From Ruminococcus flavefaciens (lineage in GTDB: Bacteria; Bacillota; Clostridia; Oscillospirales; Ruminococcaceae): DNA of 64,000 nt. The stretch covers positions 3,197 to 67,196 of the forward strand of contig DBYI01000019.1 of assembly GCA_002310115.1 (NCBI GenBank). The letters run 5' to 3'. The position numbers and the translations under genes were made by a program. Under the pieces are notes generated by a model that saw only the letters and a list, made by a program, of their open reading frames with translations, was not told the DNA's origin and searched no databases. Shown here in pieces: positions 46,313 to 55,221 of this stretch (position 1 is its first letter; every line of letters starts with the position of its first letter).

Positions 46313-46718
46313 GAAAATTTTATCGGATATCAAGCAGTTTTTCTCATATTTTGCCGTGGGAGGTATTGCCGCACTTGTAGAATGGTTGACTTTTTTCCTG
46401 CTGGATTTGTTACATTGTCCTTACCTTGCTGCAACTGCAGCGGCTTTTATTTTAGCTACGTTTGTCAATTTCTTCCTCGGTCGTACCTTTACGTTCAGCG
46501 GCTCTACATATGGTAATAAAAAGAAGGAGCTTGCAATGGTATTCCTTGTGAGTGCAATAGGACTGGGCTTTAATATGCTGCTGATGTTTGTTGCTGTTTC
46601 TCTTCTCGGACTGAATAGTACATTTCTAAAAACTGCTTCAAAGATAGTTTGTACGGGAATAGTTTTCTTTTGGAATTTCTTTGCAAGAAAACTCTGGATA
46701 TATAAGAAAAAAACATAA
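46299..46718 (+). CDS. GtrA-like flippase
   Basis: The 139-residue product has four membrane spans and the GtrA family pattern FFSYFAVGGIAALVEWLTFF, then ATFVNFFLGRTFTF and ending WNFFARKLWIYK. GtrA proteins are thought to flip polyprenyl-phosphate sugars made by GtrB. The gene overlaps the kinase fusion gene by 14 bp, which supports one functional unit. It is the last clear gene of the polysaccharide operon. Confidence 0.92.
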   Translation: MIKNKKILSDIKQFFSYFAVGGIAALVEWLTFFLLDLLHCPYLAATAAAFILATFVNFFLGRTFTFSGSTYGNKKKELAMVFLVSAIGLGFNMLLMFVAVSLLGLNSTFLKTASKIVCTGIVFFWNFFARKLWIYKKKT

Positions 46719-46765
46719 TTAGAAACAATTCAATAAGACGAAATGAATTAGAAACGGAGGTTGTA

Positions 46766-46966
46766 ATGATTACTAAGAAAAATCCTGACGACGTCAAAAA
46801 CTGCCTGATTCGTGTAAGAGTCACTGCGGAGGAACATGCTCAGTTTATTAAGCGTGCTCATGAAAAGGGATATAAAACAGTCAGCGATTTTATACGAACA
46901 CTTATCAAGGACGATATGAAAAAGAGTGTCAAGACGAGTGCAAGAAAAGCTCATTATGCGAAATAA
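46766..46966 (+). CDS. Ribbon-helix-helix protein
   Basis: The 66-residue product has NCLIRVRVTAEEHAQFIKRA, then GYKTVSDFIRTLIKD, matching the beta-strand plus two helices of RHH (CopG/MobC-like) DNA-binding proteins. ACGGAGG lies 8 nt before the ATG. It follows the polysaccharide operon and overlaps a small Cys-rich frame, so it may autoregulate a two-gene unit. A relation to mobilisation genes is not supported by neighbours. Confidence 0.72.
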   Translation: MITKKNPDDVKNCLIRVRVTAEEHAQFIKRAHEKGYKTVSDFIRTLIKDDMKKSVKTSARKAHYAK

Positions 46967-47117
46967 GAAAAAATGCCCCTCATGTATGTTAACATATGTG
47001 AGGGGATCATTCTGCGGCTGCAATTTAACAATTAAAACTGCTGAACAGTATCACGAGAAAGCACCAAATAAAGCGTGCCTTCAAAAGTCTAAATCAGAGC
47101 GACTAAATAGTCTATAG
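46956..47117 (+). CDS. 53-residue Cys-rich ORF, possible zinc-binding protein
   Basis: The frame overlaps the RHH stop by 11 bp. KKCPSCMLTYVRGSFCGC has C-x2-C and C-x-C pairs spaced like a small zinc ribbon. A 13-bp hairpin (CCCCTCATGTATG/CATATGTGAGGGG, 46976-47005) coincides with this region and would itself explain part of the codons, so the frame could be chance over a terminator-like stem. The ribosome site is weak. Confidence 0.35.
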   Translation: MRNKKKCPSCMLTYVRGSFCGCNLTIKTAEQYHEKAPNKACLQKSKSERLNSL

Positions 47118-47178
47118 AGCAAACTGGAAAAATTGGACACAGTAGGTATGAATTTAAGTTAAAAAATAAAAATATTAT

Positions 47179-47206
47179 TTTGCATGCTACACTTTTGTGA
47201 TATAAT
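47179..47206 (+). promoter_or_regulatory. Probable promoter of the second sigma operon
   Basis: A perfect TATAAT at 47201-47206 is preceded at 16 bp by a weak TTTGCA. The stretch TGATATAATGTAA around the -10 box is shared with the promoter at 11045. It lies about 54 bp before the sigma start codon. Confidence 0.5.
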
Positions 47207-47259
47207 GTAAATATATATATTGAGCAGATCAAAAAGTAAAGGAGGGAGAAAACAGATTA

Positions 47260-47823
47260 ATGAAGCACAGTGAGTATCGGCAACTTCTGAAAACCGATAA
47301 AAGTAAAGCGCAGCGTGCCGTATTTGACGAATACCTCAACTACGTCTATACAATTGCGTTCAACAGATTACGAAGCTGTGGGAGCAAGGAAGATATAGAC
47401 GAATGCGTAAGTGATATTTTTACTGATGTATTCGCTTCGTATGAATATAGGCCTGTCACAAATGATGATATAAAAGGCTTTATCTCGACTGTAGCAGTGA
47501 GAAAGTCCGCTGCATATTACAATAGATTATGCAAAAATACAAAAAACATCTCATTAGATGATGAATTGACAAACGTTTTTCCCTCAATGGATAATATTAC
47601 CGAAGAAGCTGAACAAAACGAGACACGACGTAACATTCTTAAGCTTATAGAAAGCTTAGGAGAACCCGATTCGACTATTATAATGCAGAAATATTACTAC
47701 GGACGCAACTCGCGTGAAATTTCTAAATTTGTTTCTCTTTCACCTGCGATGATAAGAGTACATAACAGCAGAGCTTTGAAAAAGCTTCGTAAATTGCTTT
47801 TGGACAATGATATATTTATTTGA
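47260..47823 (+). CDS. ECF-type RNA polymerase sigma factor (paralogue)
   Basis: The 187-residue product has region 2 (AVFDEYLNYVYTIAFNRLRS, ECVSDIFTDVFASY) and region 4 (LGEPDSTIIMQKYYYGRNSR, then MIRVHNSRALKKLRKLL). It parallels the sigma factor at 7021 in length and motif order. A membrane partner follows within 11 bp, as in the first pair. GGAGGG lies 13 nt before the ATG, rather far. A 25-bp piece of its region 4 coding sequence recurs at 52933. Confidence 0.92.
   Translation: MKHSEYRQLLKTDKSKAQRAVFDEYLNYVYTIAFNRLRSCGSKEDIDECVSDIFTDVFASYEYRPVTNDDIKGFISTVAVRKSAAYYNRLCKNTKNISLDDELTNVFPSMDNITEEAEQNETRRNILKLIESLGEPDSTIIMQKYYYGRNSREISKFVSLSPAMIRVHNSRALKKLRKLLLDNDIFI
47752..47776 (+). repeat. 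25-bp segment duplicated at 52933
   Basis: Positions 47752-47776 inside the sigma gene, coding IRVHNSRA, are identical to 52933-52957. The match stops abruptly on both sides. Confidence 0.8.
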
Positions 47824-47834
47824 AGGGAATCTTT

Positions 47835-49193
47835 ATGAAAAAGAAATTGGATCTTAAAATACTTGAAAACGCCGATATGAAAACTATTGAAACGCTTTCA
47901 TATAAATACAGGGCGGTTGATGATAAAGAGGCTGAAAAGCTATTTAAGCGCATAACTGATAAGACCGAAGATTATAATGAAGAATCCGGAGTAAACACAG
48001 TTGAAGTTTATCACCGCTCCATATGGAGAAAAACACTTTCTGTTGCTTTTTCTTTGGTAATAATAGCAGTAACTGCAGTAGGTGGAGCATATTTTTATTC
48101 CCGGTTAAATCAAATCAGATATATTGATAATATTATCGAATCTGAAACAACTTCATGCGGCATTGAAAACAGCTTTACGCCTGTACCGGTAAATGAAGAA
48201 TATGATGGAGATATACTCGGTATAAAGAACTGGCATATTGAAAAAAGCAGCGGTACTTTTACAAATATAGATGGGTACCCCAATACATATACGTTCTCAT
48301 TCATAAATGATGATACCGGCTATAGATTTGCATATACTGAAGGAAATAAAGATGAGGAACTGGCATATCTTGCAGATCTTAATAATGACGGGTATCCGGA
48401 ATTTATATGTAACAGAGTATGCGGAATGATTTCAGGGGAAATCAACTATCATACGGTAGCGTACAGAATGAATAACGGGATAATGGAGACTGCAAGCCTG
48501 ATATATGATTTTAAGGATTTTGCAGAAAAGAATAATATCGATATATCACTAATGGTAGATTTTACTGATAGATATTATCCCGATAAGAATAAGATCATAC
48601 TGTCAAGCAGATACTCCGATACTGAGTATGAAATCGGCTTTGAGTATTTTTCGTTCCAGCCTGCAAATGCAGAACCTGTTTGTGTTGATTATTATATAGG
48701 CTCTGTATTAGGCGTCAGGAACTGGCATATCAAAAAAGAAAGCTTAACAGCCGATACCGAAAATACATATTTTATAGATGACAATACGGGAGAGATATTC
48801 GTTTCGTATACGGGATATAAAGGAAAGACTTCCGCATATCTTACGGATCTTGACAAAGACCAGAATCCTGAATTGGTTTGCAGTTACCAGTATGGAGACG
48901 ATCCGACGGTCATGAAAGATCACGTAAAAATATACAGGAAAAACAAGGGAGTATTGGAAGTAGGAGATTTCCTCAGTGATTTTGATGCTTTTGCAAAAGC
49001 AAATAATATTGAACTGGCAGACTGTGATGATTTTTCCGAAAAATTCGAGTGTGATCAGAACAGGATCATTCTGAAAAAACAAGGTAACGATACCGGATAT
49101 GAGCTTGATATGAAATATTATCATTTCAAGCCTGTTGAATTACAGATTCCAATGTTATCAGAGCCTGATTCTGATGACACTGCTTTAAACTAA
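47835..49193 (+). CDS. Membrane partner of the second ECF sigma factor, with FG-GAP-like repeats
   Basis: The 452-residue product has about 60 cytosolic residues, one membrane span near 66-86, then two homologous external domains (about 120-265 and 285-435). Each contains an (I/V)LG(I/V)(K/R)NWHI(E/K)K motif and an Asp-rich loop, AYLADLNNDGYPEFIC in the first and AYLTDLDKDQNPELVC in the second, like FG-GAP/VCBS repeats that bind calcium. Linkage to the sigma gene suggests an anti-sigma receptor. The external part is unrelated to that of the first pair. ATG 47835 with AGGG upstream is preferred to a TTG at 47820. Confidence 0.75.
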   Translation: MKKKLDLKILENADMKTIETLSYKYRAVDDKEAEKLFKRITDKTEDYNEESGVNTVEVYHRSIWRKTLSVAFSLVIIAVTAVGGAYFYSRLNQIRYIDNIIESETTSCGIENSFTPVPVNEEYDGDILGIKNWHIEKSSGTFTNIDGYPNTYTFSFINDDTGYRFAYTEGNKDEELAYLADLNNDGYPEFICNRVCGMISGEINYHTVAYRMNNGIMETASLIYDFKDFAEKNNIDISLMVDFTDRYYPDKNKIILSSRYSDTEYEIGFEYFSFQPANAEPVCVDYYIGSVLGVRNWHIKKESLTADTENTYFIDDNTGEIFVSYTGYKGKTSAYLTDLDKDQNPELVCSYQYGDDPTVMKDHVKIYRKNKGVLEVGDFLSDFDAFAKANNIELADCDDFSEKFECDQNRIILKKQGNDTGYELDMKYYHFKPVELQIPMLSEPDSDDTALN

Positions 49194-49421
49194 ACGTCAA
49201 ACGTTGATACATGGTGCACCATTATATATATTACAAGTTCGGAAAGAGGTGATATTGATAACCTGAATTAGTCAGAATAGAGGCGACTGTTCGCTCCGTT
49301 TTATAAGACGTTAACTCCTATTCTGTTGCAGAAAAGCAGGAATTATGTAAAATTATAATCAACTTATGCAGATGATAAAGCATAATAGAATAATACTTTA
49401 TATTACGAAAGGAAATTTAAA

Positions 49422-51047
49422 ATGAAGGACGCAATTAAGAAAATTTCAGCATTTGCAATGGCATTTACTCTTCTCGGTACAGGAACGGCAATCTCTAATA
49501 CCATCTCACCCAAGTTCGACAATTCCATTACAGTAAATGCAGCATTTAATTCTTATAATGGAACTGTAAAAACACAGGGCAGTAATCTCAATGTTAGAAG
49601 TGGCCCCGGAACTAATTATAAGATAATACGTAAATTGTCGAATGGTTCCAGAGTTACAATTTATGAGGAAAATAATGGCTGGGGCAGAATATCCGGTAGT
49701 CAGGAATGGGTCAGCCTTTCCTATATAGCACCGGATTCAACGCCCGCTCCTACTCCTACACCTACACCCACCCCGACCCCAATTGTTACAAATGATGTTA
49801 CACAAATCTTCAGCGATGTATATTCAGGACAGTGGTATGTAAGTGCCGTTCAATATGTGTACGACAAAGGACTTATGAGTGGTAAAGGTACACCTCAAGG
49901 TGCCAGCAAGCCTATTTTCGATCCTTCTGGAATAATAACTAAAGGGGAATTTTCTACCATTTTGTACAAATTAGCCGGGCTCCCTGAAATTCATTATTAT
50001 TCTATTTTTAATGATGTAGCTGATAATCAGTGGTATACAAAGCCTGTATTGTTTTCGTACTATTATGGAATTATACCATGCGTTCCAAATACAAACTATG
50101 GCGTCAGTGATGTACTGACACGTGAAAAATGTGCATTGATGTTATACAATTATGTAAAAGTATTTGGCCTTGATTCAAGCAAAACTGATGGGGCATCAAG
50201 TGGATTCAATGACAGTGGCAGTATCTCTGCCGAGGCAAAGGACGCAATGGATTGGGCTGTTTCCAAAGGTGTTATGAAAGGAAAGGGCAATAATATTCTT
50301 GATCCGCAAGGAAAGATAACACGTGCGGAATGTGCACAGGTTATAAAAAATTATTTTGAAGGCCCCTCTTCATCATCGAATAGAATTGTAGAAAGAGCAG
50401 ATTATCTGTATAACATAGAGTGGGTATGCCAAAAGAATGTTGATGGATGGAGGAGAAATGCTTCAAATAAGTTCTTACAAGGAAACACATATCATATTCC
50501 ATATGGACAGCCTGCCCATGAAGGAAAATATGTATATTATGGCGTTTCAATTGAAAAATTTATAGAGGCAACTAAAAACCCTAATAGTGATTTCTATACA
50601 AAAAGATCATTATGCTACGAATATGATGGTAATAATCGAATCAATATAAATAAATCTGATAATAAAAATTCTGTATATTATGCGATGGACTGCTCAGCAT
50701 TCGCATCATATTGCTGGGGATTAACTTCCAAGAAAACAACCTCAACATGGGGAACAATACCTAACCAGACTTGCATTGGTGACGTTACTGCTACAAATTT
50801 AAGCAACATTATGCCTGGAGATGTTTTAAATTATGCTGGTTCTCACATTGTCGTTGTAACAGATGTTAACAGAGATAACAAAACATTTGAGATTACAGAA
50901 ATGACCGTACCACAAATGAAAAGATCAACTCTTAATGAAACAGATATGATAAAAAAATACGGTCAAAAAAAGAAAAACGGAACTTACCAGTATAAAATAT
51001 ACAGACTAAATGATATGTCATCTGTACCTGCTCCCACAAATAATTGA
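49422..51047 (+). CDS. Secreted SH3b-SLH wall protein with NlpC/P60-like domain
   Basis: The 541-residue product has a signal peptide (about 1-40). An SH3b domain lies at about 46-104 (SNLNVRSGPGTNYKIIRKLS). A Pro-Thr linker follows, then three SLH repeats at about 126-182, 190-245 and 262-313, which bind secondary wall polymer. The C-terminal part has MDCSAFASYCWGL (Cys about 424) and GSHIVVVTD (His about 475), the Cys-His order of NlpC/P60-type peptidases or amidases. It is probably a cell-wall hydrolase held by SLH. A palindrome ATGGTGCACCAT at 49211 lies in its upstream region. Confidence 0.87.
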   Translation: MKDAIKKISAFAMAFTLLGTGTAISNTISPKFDNSITVNAAFNSYNGTVKTQGSNLNVRSGPGTNYKIIRKLSNGSRVTIYEENNGWGRISGSQEWVSLSYIAPDSTPAPTPTPTPTPTPIVTNDVTQIFSDVYSGQWYVSAVQYVYDKGLMSGKGTPQGASKPIFDPSGIITKGEFSTILYKLAGLPEIHYYSIFNDVADNQWYTKPVLFSYYYGIIPCVPNTNYGVSDVLTREKCALMLYNYVKVFGLDSSKTDGASSGFNDSGSISAEAKDAMDWAVSKGVMKGKGNNILDPQGKITRAECAQVIKNYFEGPSSSSNRIVERADYLYNIEWVCQKNVDGWRRNASNKFLQGNTYHIPYGQPAHEGKYVYYGVSIEKFIEATKNPNSDFYTKRSLCYEYDGNNRININKSDNKNSVYYAMDCSAFASYCWGLTSKKTTSTWGTIPNQTCIGDVTATNLSNIMPGDVLNYAGSHIVVVTDVNRDNKTFEITEMTVPQMKRSTLNETDMIKKYGQKKKNGTYQYKIYRLNDMSSVPAPTNN

Positions 51048-51084
51048 TTGATCTGATTATTTTATCAATATTAATAATTCTATC

Positions 51085-51114
51085 ATGCCACAGGACAGTC
51101 TCCTGTGGCATTTC
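51085..51114 (+). terminator. Terminator of the SLH protein gene
   Basis: ATGCCACAGGA pairs perfectly with TCCTGTGGCAT around a 5-base loop, 38 bp after the stop; only a short T-run follows. Confidence 0.7.
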
Positions 51115-51214
51115 CCTTGCCTTATCCTATATACGCCGTCCCCTCAGAGCCATTGTACGGACTTCGAGAGTCACGCCACCAAGGCAAATGCAAGAAAAGT
51201 GCATTGTCCAATAT

Positions 51215-51258
51215 AATAAAAAAAGCTCCCCTCCTCATGCTTAGCAGGAGGAGGGGAG
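51215..51258 (-). terminator. Strong terminator of the HTH-dehydrogenase gene
   Basis: On the minus strand CTCCCCTCCTC pairs with GAGGAGGGGAG, followed by CTTTTTTTA. It lies about 60 bp past the dehydrogenase stop codon. Confidence 0.85.
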
Positions 51259-51317
51259 AGCGTTATGCTTTAATGATTGAAACTTCTAAAATATGATTTG
51301 CCAAAACATTCGTTCCT

Positions 51318-52808
51318 CTAATCTCTTCTGAATAGATCGCGAGTATATACTTTATCAGAAACATCATCAAGTGTGGAGTCGTATCGGTTTGCAATGATGC
51401 ACCCGCACATTTTTTTGAACTTTTTCAGGTCGTTCACTACAGCAGAGCCAAAGAAGGTACTGCCGTTTTCAAGTGTTGGTTCATAGATAACTATAGTTGC
51501 ACCCTTAGCCTTTATACGCTTCATAACGCCCTGAATTGAGGATTGACGGAAGTTGTCGCTGTTTGACTTCATAGTCAGGCGGTATATTCCGACAACAACA
51601 TTCTTTTCCATGCTGCTGTCATACTGATTATTGGAAGCATAGCTGTAATAACCTGCCATTTCGAGGACACGGTCGGCAATGAAGTCCTTTCTTGTCCTGT
51701 TGCTTTCAACAATAGCGGTCATCATATTCTGCGGAACGTCCTGATAATTTGCAAGGAGCTGCTTGGTGTCCTTGGGAAGACAGTATCCGCCGTATCCAAA
51801 TGAGGGATTGTTATAGTAGTCCCCGACACGCGGGTCAAGGCAGACTCCTTTGATAATATGGGCTGTATTCAGATTTTTAACCTCGGCATAGGTGTCAAGC
51901 TCGTTGAAATATGACACACGCAGAGCAAGATAGGTGTTGACGAAAAGCTTTGTAGCTTCTGCCTCAGTCGTAGCCATGAACAAGACAGGAATATTGGGCT
52001 TTAAAGCCCCCTGCTGAAGCATCGCTGCAAAGGTCTCGGCTGCCTCCATGTTGGCTTTATTTGAGCCAACTATTATTCGGCTCGGGTAGAGGTTATCATA
52101 AAGAGCTTTTGATTCACGGAGAAATTCAGGACTGAAAATGATGTTGTCCATTTCCAGTTTTTCGCATATTTGTACAGTGTAGCCTACGGGAATGGTTGAT
52201 TTTATTACAATCGTCGGCTTCTTTTTATTTTTAACCGTTGCTTTTTTTATAAGCTCAAGGACTGACTCAACAGCGGAGCAGTCAAAAAAATTGGTTTTGG
52301 GATCATAGTTTGTAGGAGCGGCTATAATTATGAATTCGGCAGATTTGTATGCAGCTTCGCCGTCTGTTGTCGCTTTTAGAGATAGCTTTCGCTCCTCATG
52401 CTCGGCAAGGTATTTCTCAATATAATCGTCCTGTATAGGACTTGTCCAGATGTTAAGCTTTTCGACTTTCTCCGGAATTATGTCTACTGCTGTAACGTCG
52501 TGATGCTGTGAGAGCAGAACTGCAAGAGAGAGTCCCACATAACCTGTTCCAGCAACGGCTATTTTCTTGCGTTTTACAGCTTTTACAGGTACTTCATCGT
52601 CTTCAAGGACGTCATTGTAGTCAAAGTCAAGTACAGCCGCCAAAGAGAGAAGCTGGTCGACAGAAGGAGAGAAATCTCCAGCTTCAAGACGTGTGAACAT
52701 TGTTCGGCTGATACCTGTTTGTTCCGAGAGTGCTGTCTGGGACATGCCTATTGATTTCCTTTTACTGCTAACTATCTCAGCGAGCAGCTTGTTCGATAAG
52801 TGTTTCAA
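51318..52808 (-). CDS. XRE-type HTH fused to UDP-glucose/nucleotide-sugar dehydrogenase
   Basis: The 496-residue product has an N-terminal XRE helix-turn-helix at about 8-66 ([20 protein letters not shown], then LEAGDFSPS). A complete nucleotide-sugar dehydrogenase follows: Rossmann motif GTGYVG at 87-92, [15 protein letters not shown], and active-site Cys about 343 in [15 protein letters not shown]. It should oxidise UDP-glucose or a similar sugar to the uronic acid and also bind DNA. The TTG at 52808 is chosen because AAAGGAGG lies 7 nt before it; the upstream ATG at 52829 has none. It has its own promoter and a dyad upstream, suggesting enzyme-linked autoregulation. Confidence 0.88.
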   Translation of the reverse strand: MKHLSNKLLAEIVSSKRKSIGMSQTALSEQTGISRTMFTRLEAGDFSPSVDQLLSLAAVLDFDYNDVLEDDEVPVKAVKRKKIAVAGTGYVGLSLAVLLSQHHDVTAVDIIPEKVEKLNIWTSPIQDDYIEKYLAEHEERKLSLKATTDGEAAYKSAEFIIIAAPTNYDPKTNFFDCSAVESVLELIKKATVKNKKKPTIVIKSTIPVGYTVQICEKLEMDNIIFSPEFLRESKALYDNLYPSRIIVGSNKANMEAAETFAAMLQQGALKPNIPVLFMATTEAEATKLFVNTYLALRVSYFNELDTYAEVKNLNTAHIIKGVCLDPRVGDYYNNPSFGYGGYCLPKDTKQLLANYQDVPQNMMTAIVESNRTRKDFIADRVLEMAGYYSYASNNQYDSSMEKNVVVGIYRLTMKSNSDNFRQSSIQGVMKRIKAKGATIVIYEPTLENGSTFFGSAVVNDLKKFKKMCGCIIANRYDSTLDDVSDKVYTRDLFRRD

Positions 52809-52866
52809 AGCAAGACCTCCTTTTGTCATAATTGATGACGGATTGCGCTGATGGTTTTATATAATT

Positions 52867-52895
52867 ATTATATCATATGTTTGCGATAATGTCAA
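52867..52895 (-). promoter_or_regulatory. Consensus sigma-A promoter of the HTH-dehydrogenase gene
   Basis: On the minus strand TTGACA (52895-52890) and TATAAT (52872-52867) are exactly 17 bp apart, about 58 bp before the TTG start. Confidence 0.88.
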
Positions 52896-52903
52896 TCGTG
52901 CTG

Positions 52904-52929
52904 CTGTTATATCTGTCAAGATATAACAG
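52904..52929. promoter_or_regulatory. Perfect 11-bp dyad next to the HTH-dehydrogenase promoter
   Basis: CTGTTATATCT and AGATATAACAG are separated by 4 bp. The dyad ends 9 bp upstream of the -35 box, centred near -57. This size and position fit a binding site for an XRE-type dimer acting as activator or regulator; the encoded fusion itself is the obvious candidate. No second exact copy was noticed in the window. Confidence 0.65.
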
Positions 52930-52932
52930 ACT

Positions 52933-52957
52933 ATAAGAGTACATAACAGCAGAGCTT
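52933..52957 (+). repeat. 25-bp copy of ECF sigma region 4 sequence
   Basis: This segment is identical to 47752-47776 and could encode IRVHNSRA in one frame, but no sigma gene surrounds it. It begins 4 bp beyond the dyad. It is probably a scar of gene loss or recombination. Confidence 0.75.
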
Positions 52958-53481
52958 GGGGTATTTCCTGGCTGTACTTTTCTTGGCAACTCCAATAGAT
53001 TATTATTAAAGGGAAAACAAAGGCACTATATATAATTATTTTAACATAAAAATTGCTTAGTCTTTTTTCACTCTTGAAACGTCTAATAAGTAAGGATATG
53101 TGATTTGACGTGAAAGAAGCAGAATAATAAATTTCGGGACTGTTTTCCATTGGTACAACAACTCAGCATGGAGAAAAGTGATCTTATTCAGTAAAAAAAC
53201 CGAGATTTTGTCAAAGTTATCATTGATTGTTGCATTAGTTATAATTCATGACCAGTCTGTGGATATTTACAGGAGAGTAAGAGAACACAGCAGGTATTAG
53301 CCACTATGTAGTATACTTATCAAAAATATCAACACATATGAAATAATTGATTGATTGTAAGATTAAAATATCTAATTCAGCAAAGAATGGGGGAGAGATG
53401 GTATTCAATGTATGATGTTTTCTTCTTCATGATCAGTCAATTAATAATAAAATACTTAAAATATAAGGAGTAAGATTTAAA
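52958..53481. other. Intergenic region before the peptidoglycan-binding protein
   Basis: AT-rich, with no gene I can support. A 97-codon minus-strand frame overlaps it but lacks a ribosome site and reads through the dyad and sigma-scar region. AAGGAG lies 12 bp before the next gene. Confidence 0.4.
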
Positions 53482-55140
53482 ATGAAGAAATTATCAAAAC
53501 CATTTATTAGTATCTTCTTGACTATTGTAATGATCATTACAGCAATACCTATGTCCGCTTTTGCAGCAAACTACAGTGTTAATTATTGGGAGCATTCTGA
53601 GCCAACTCGTCAGCTTTACTACAATGGCGGTTCACAGATGTACGGTGATGATGTAAAGTGGTTTCAGTGTGCTATAAATAACCTGGTAATGAATGGAGAT
53701 ATCAATAACAGTCAGCTTAATACTCCCAAATTAGATGTTGACGGTTATTTTGGAAATGCATCAAAGAAAGCACTTCTTGACTTTCAGACTAAGTATTCTT
53801 TAGCAGTAGATGGATATTTTGGACCAGATTCACGTGCTAAAATGAAGTCAATGCTTAGATCCGGTTCGTCATCATCATCATCTTCTTCTTCATCCTCAAC
53901 GCCTAAACCAAGCTATGAACCTGTTGAGCATCTTATACATGAAGGTGTTTACTACATTCGCAATAAGAAATCCAACAAGTACATGGATGTTGAATCAGGT
54001 GGTACACACAATGGTGCAAATATAATTCAATACACATTACATGGTGGTGCTAATCAGCAGTTTAGAATCAAGTATGAAGGTGAAAGTATAGGTTACAAGA
54101 TCACTCCGATGAATTGTCAGAGTAAATGTTTTGATCTGAGTAGCCAATCAGCAGCAAATACAAATGGTACCGATCTGATGATATATGATGCTTCAAACTC
54201 TTATATAGAACAAAGCTTCAGACTCACACCTGTGATGGATGAAAGAGGCTGCGTAAGTGTAGAAATTGGTTCAGTAGCCAGCAATGGTCAAAAGGTACTT
54301 GAAGTAACAGATTCATCTATTGATAATTGTGCAATTATTCAACTCTGGGAGCGAAGTGACTCAAGGGATAATGATAACTGGATTTTAGAACGTGTAGATC
54401 GTCAGCAGCCTAATCTTCCTGATAAGTTTGAGGCGGGAAACAGCACATATCCTCTCGGCTCTATATGTTATGACGGCTATAGATATAAAATTGTAACAGA
54501 GGACGATGAGATTCCGGCAAATGGTTTCATTGTTGAACATAAATTATCTGAGAGAAACAATTTTTTTGATTGGTCTGAATTTGTAAGTCTCGAATTAGAG
54601 GGAGAAGATTATCATTCAGCTGGAGTTGTTGCAACAGGTTTTGCTCTTCAGACATTAAGTGCTTTAATAAACGCTCATGATACTACAGATATTGTAGTTA
54701 CTTTATATAGATCTCAGGCAGGTATCAGATATGCAACTATTAGAATATATGATTCAGCGGTAATGGATTTAATGTATCAAAAAGCAGGCAAGACACTAGC
54801 TTCTGTAGAAATGGAAGATGGAAGGAGAATGCAGATGCATTTTGATGAACAACATATCAAAGGAAATGATAGGTTTATTTATAATGGTTACATCAATAGA
54901 AATGGTGCTTTCTGCATAGCATTCCGTGGATATAATGACGATTATATAACAATAAGTGAAACTTCAGGTTGGAATTCAAAATGGAATTTGGTTCCATGGT
55001 ATGGTTATGGATATGATATGAAGCATAAAACTCCTTTTGAAGCTATGCAGGCAGATTCCGGTTATACAGCTCTGCTTAACAGGTGCCTTAAACAAACACC
55101 ACAAAAGGATGTCTTTTTTACTAAGTCTTTTGTACTATAG
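53482..55140 (+). CDS. Secreted peptidoglycan-binding and ricin-lectin protein
   Basis: The 552-residue product has a signal peptide (about 1-29). A PG_binding_1 module lies at about 45-130, with LDVDGYFGNASKKALLDFQT and a repeat LAVDGYFGPDSRAKM. A Ser-rich linker (about 131-147) leads to a ricin-type beta-trefoil lectin at about 155-310 (YYIRNKKSNKYMDVESGG, QQFRIKYEG, IIQLWE). The last 240 residues are unrecognised. No catalytic motif is evident. It could tether to wall and bind glycans; an enzymatic C-terminus cannot be excluded. Confidence 0.82.
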   Translation: MKKLSKPFISIFLTIVMIITAIPMSAFAANYSVNYWEHSEPTRQLYYNGGSQMYGDDVKWFQCAINNLVMNGDINNSQLNTPKLDVDGYFGNASKKALLDFQTKYSLAVDGYFGPDSRAKMKSMLRSGSSSSSSSSSSSTPKPSYEPVEHLIHEGVYYIRNKKSNKYMDVESGGTHNGANIIQYTLHGGANQQFRIKYEGESIGYKITPMNCQSKCFDLSSQSAANTNGTDLMIYDASNSYIEQSFRLTPVMDERGCVSVEIGSVASNGQKVLEVTDSSIDNCAIIQLWERSDSRDNDNWILERVDRQQPNLPDKFEAGNSTYPLGSICYDGYRYKIVTEDDEIPANGFIVEHKLSERNNFFDWSEFVSLELEGEDYHSAGVVATGFALQTLSALINAHDTTDIVVTLYRSQAGIRYATIRIYDSAVMDLMYQKAGKTLASVEMEDGRRMQMHFDEQHIKGNDRFIYNGYINRNGAFCIAFRGYNDDYITISETSGWNSKWNLVPWYGYGYDMKHKTPFEAMQADSGYTALLNRCLKQTPQKDVFFTKSFVL

Positions 55141-55179
55141 TAAAATGAGATTAATGGCATAAATTATTTTTTATTTATG

Positions 55180-55213
55180 GAGCTCGGATAGTTCTTATCC
55201 GGGCTTCTTTTTT
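55180..55213 (+). terminator. Terminator at the left prophage junction
   Basis: AGCTCGGATA pairs with TATCCGGGCT (one mismatch-like G-U) and is followed by TCTTTTTT. It ends the lectin gene and also lies just past the stop of the minus-strand orphan, so may act in both directions. Confidence 0.8.
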
Positions 55214-55221
55214 ATCGGTAT

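Noticed and set aside
49741..49785. Short tandem repeat of Pro-Thr codons
   Set aside because: It is the ordinary linker between the SH3b and SLH domains of a secreted protein.
52857..53150. 97-codon minus-strand frame with two hydrophobic stretches
   Set aside because: No ribosome binding site; it runs through the promoter, the dyad and the sigma scrap, so it is probably chance in AT-rich DNA.
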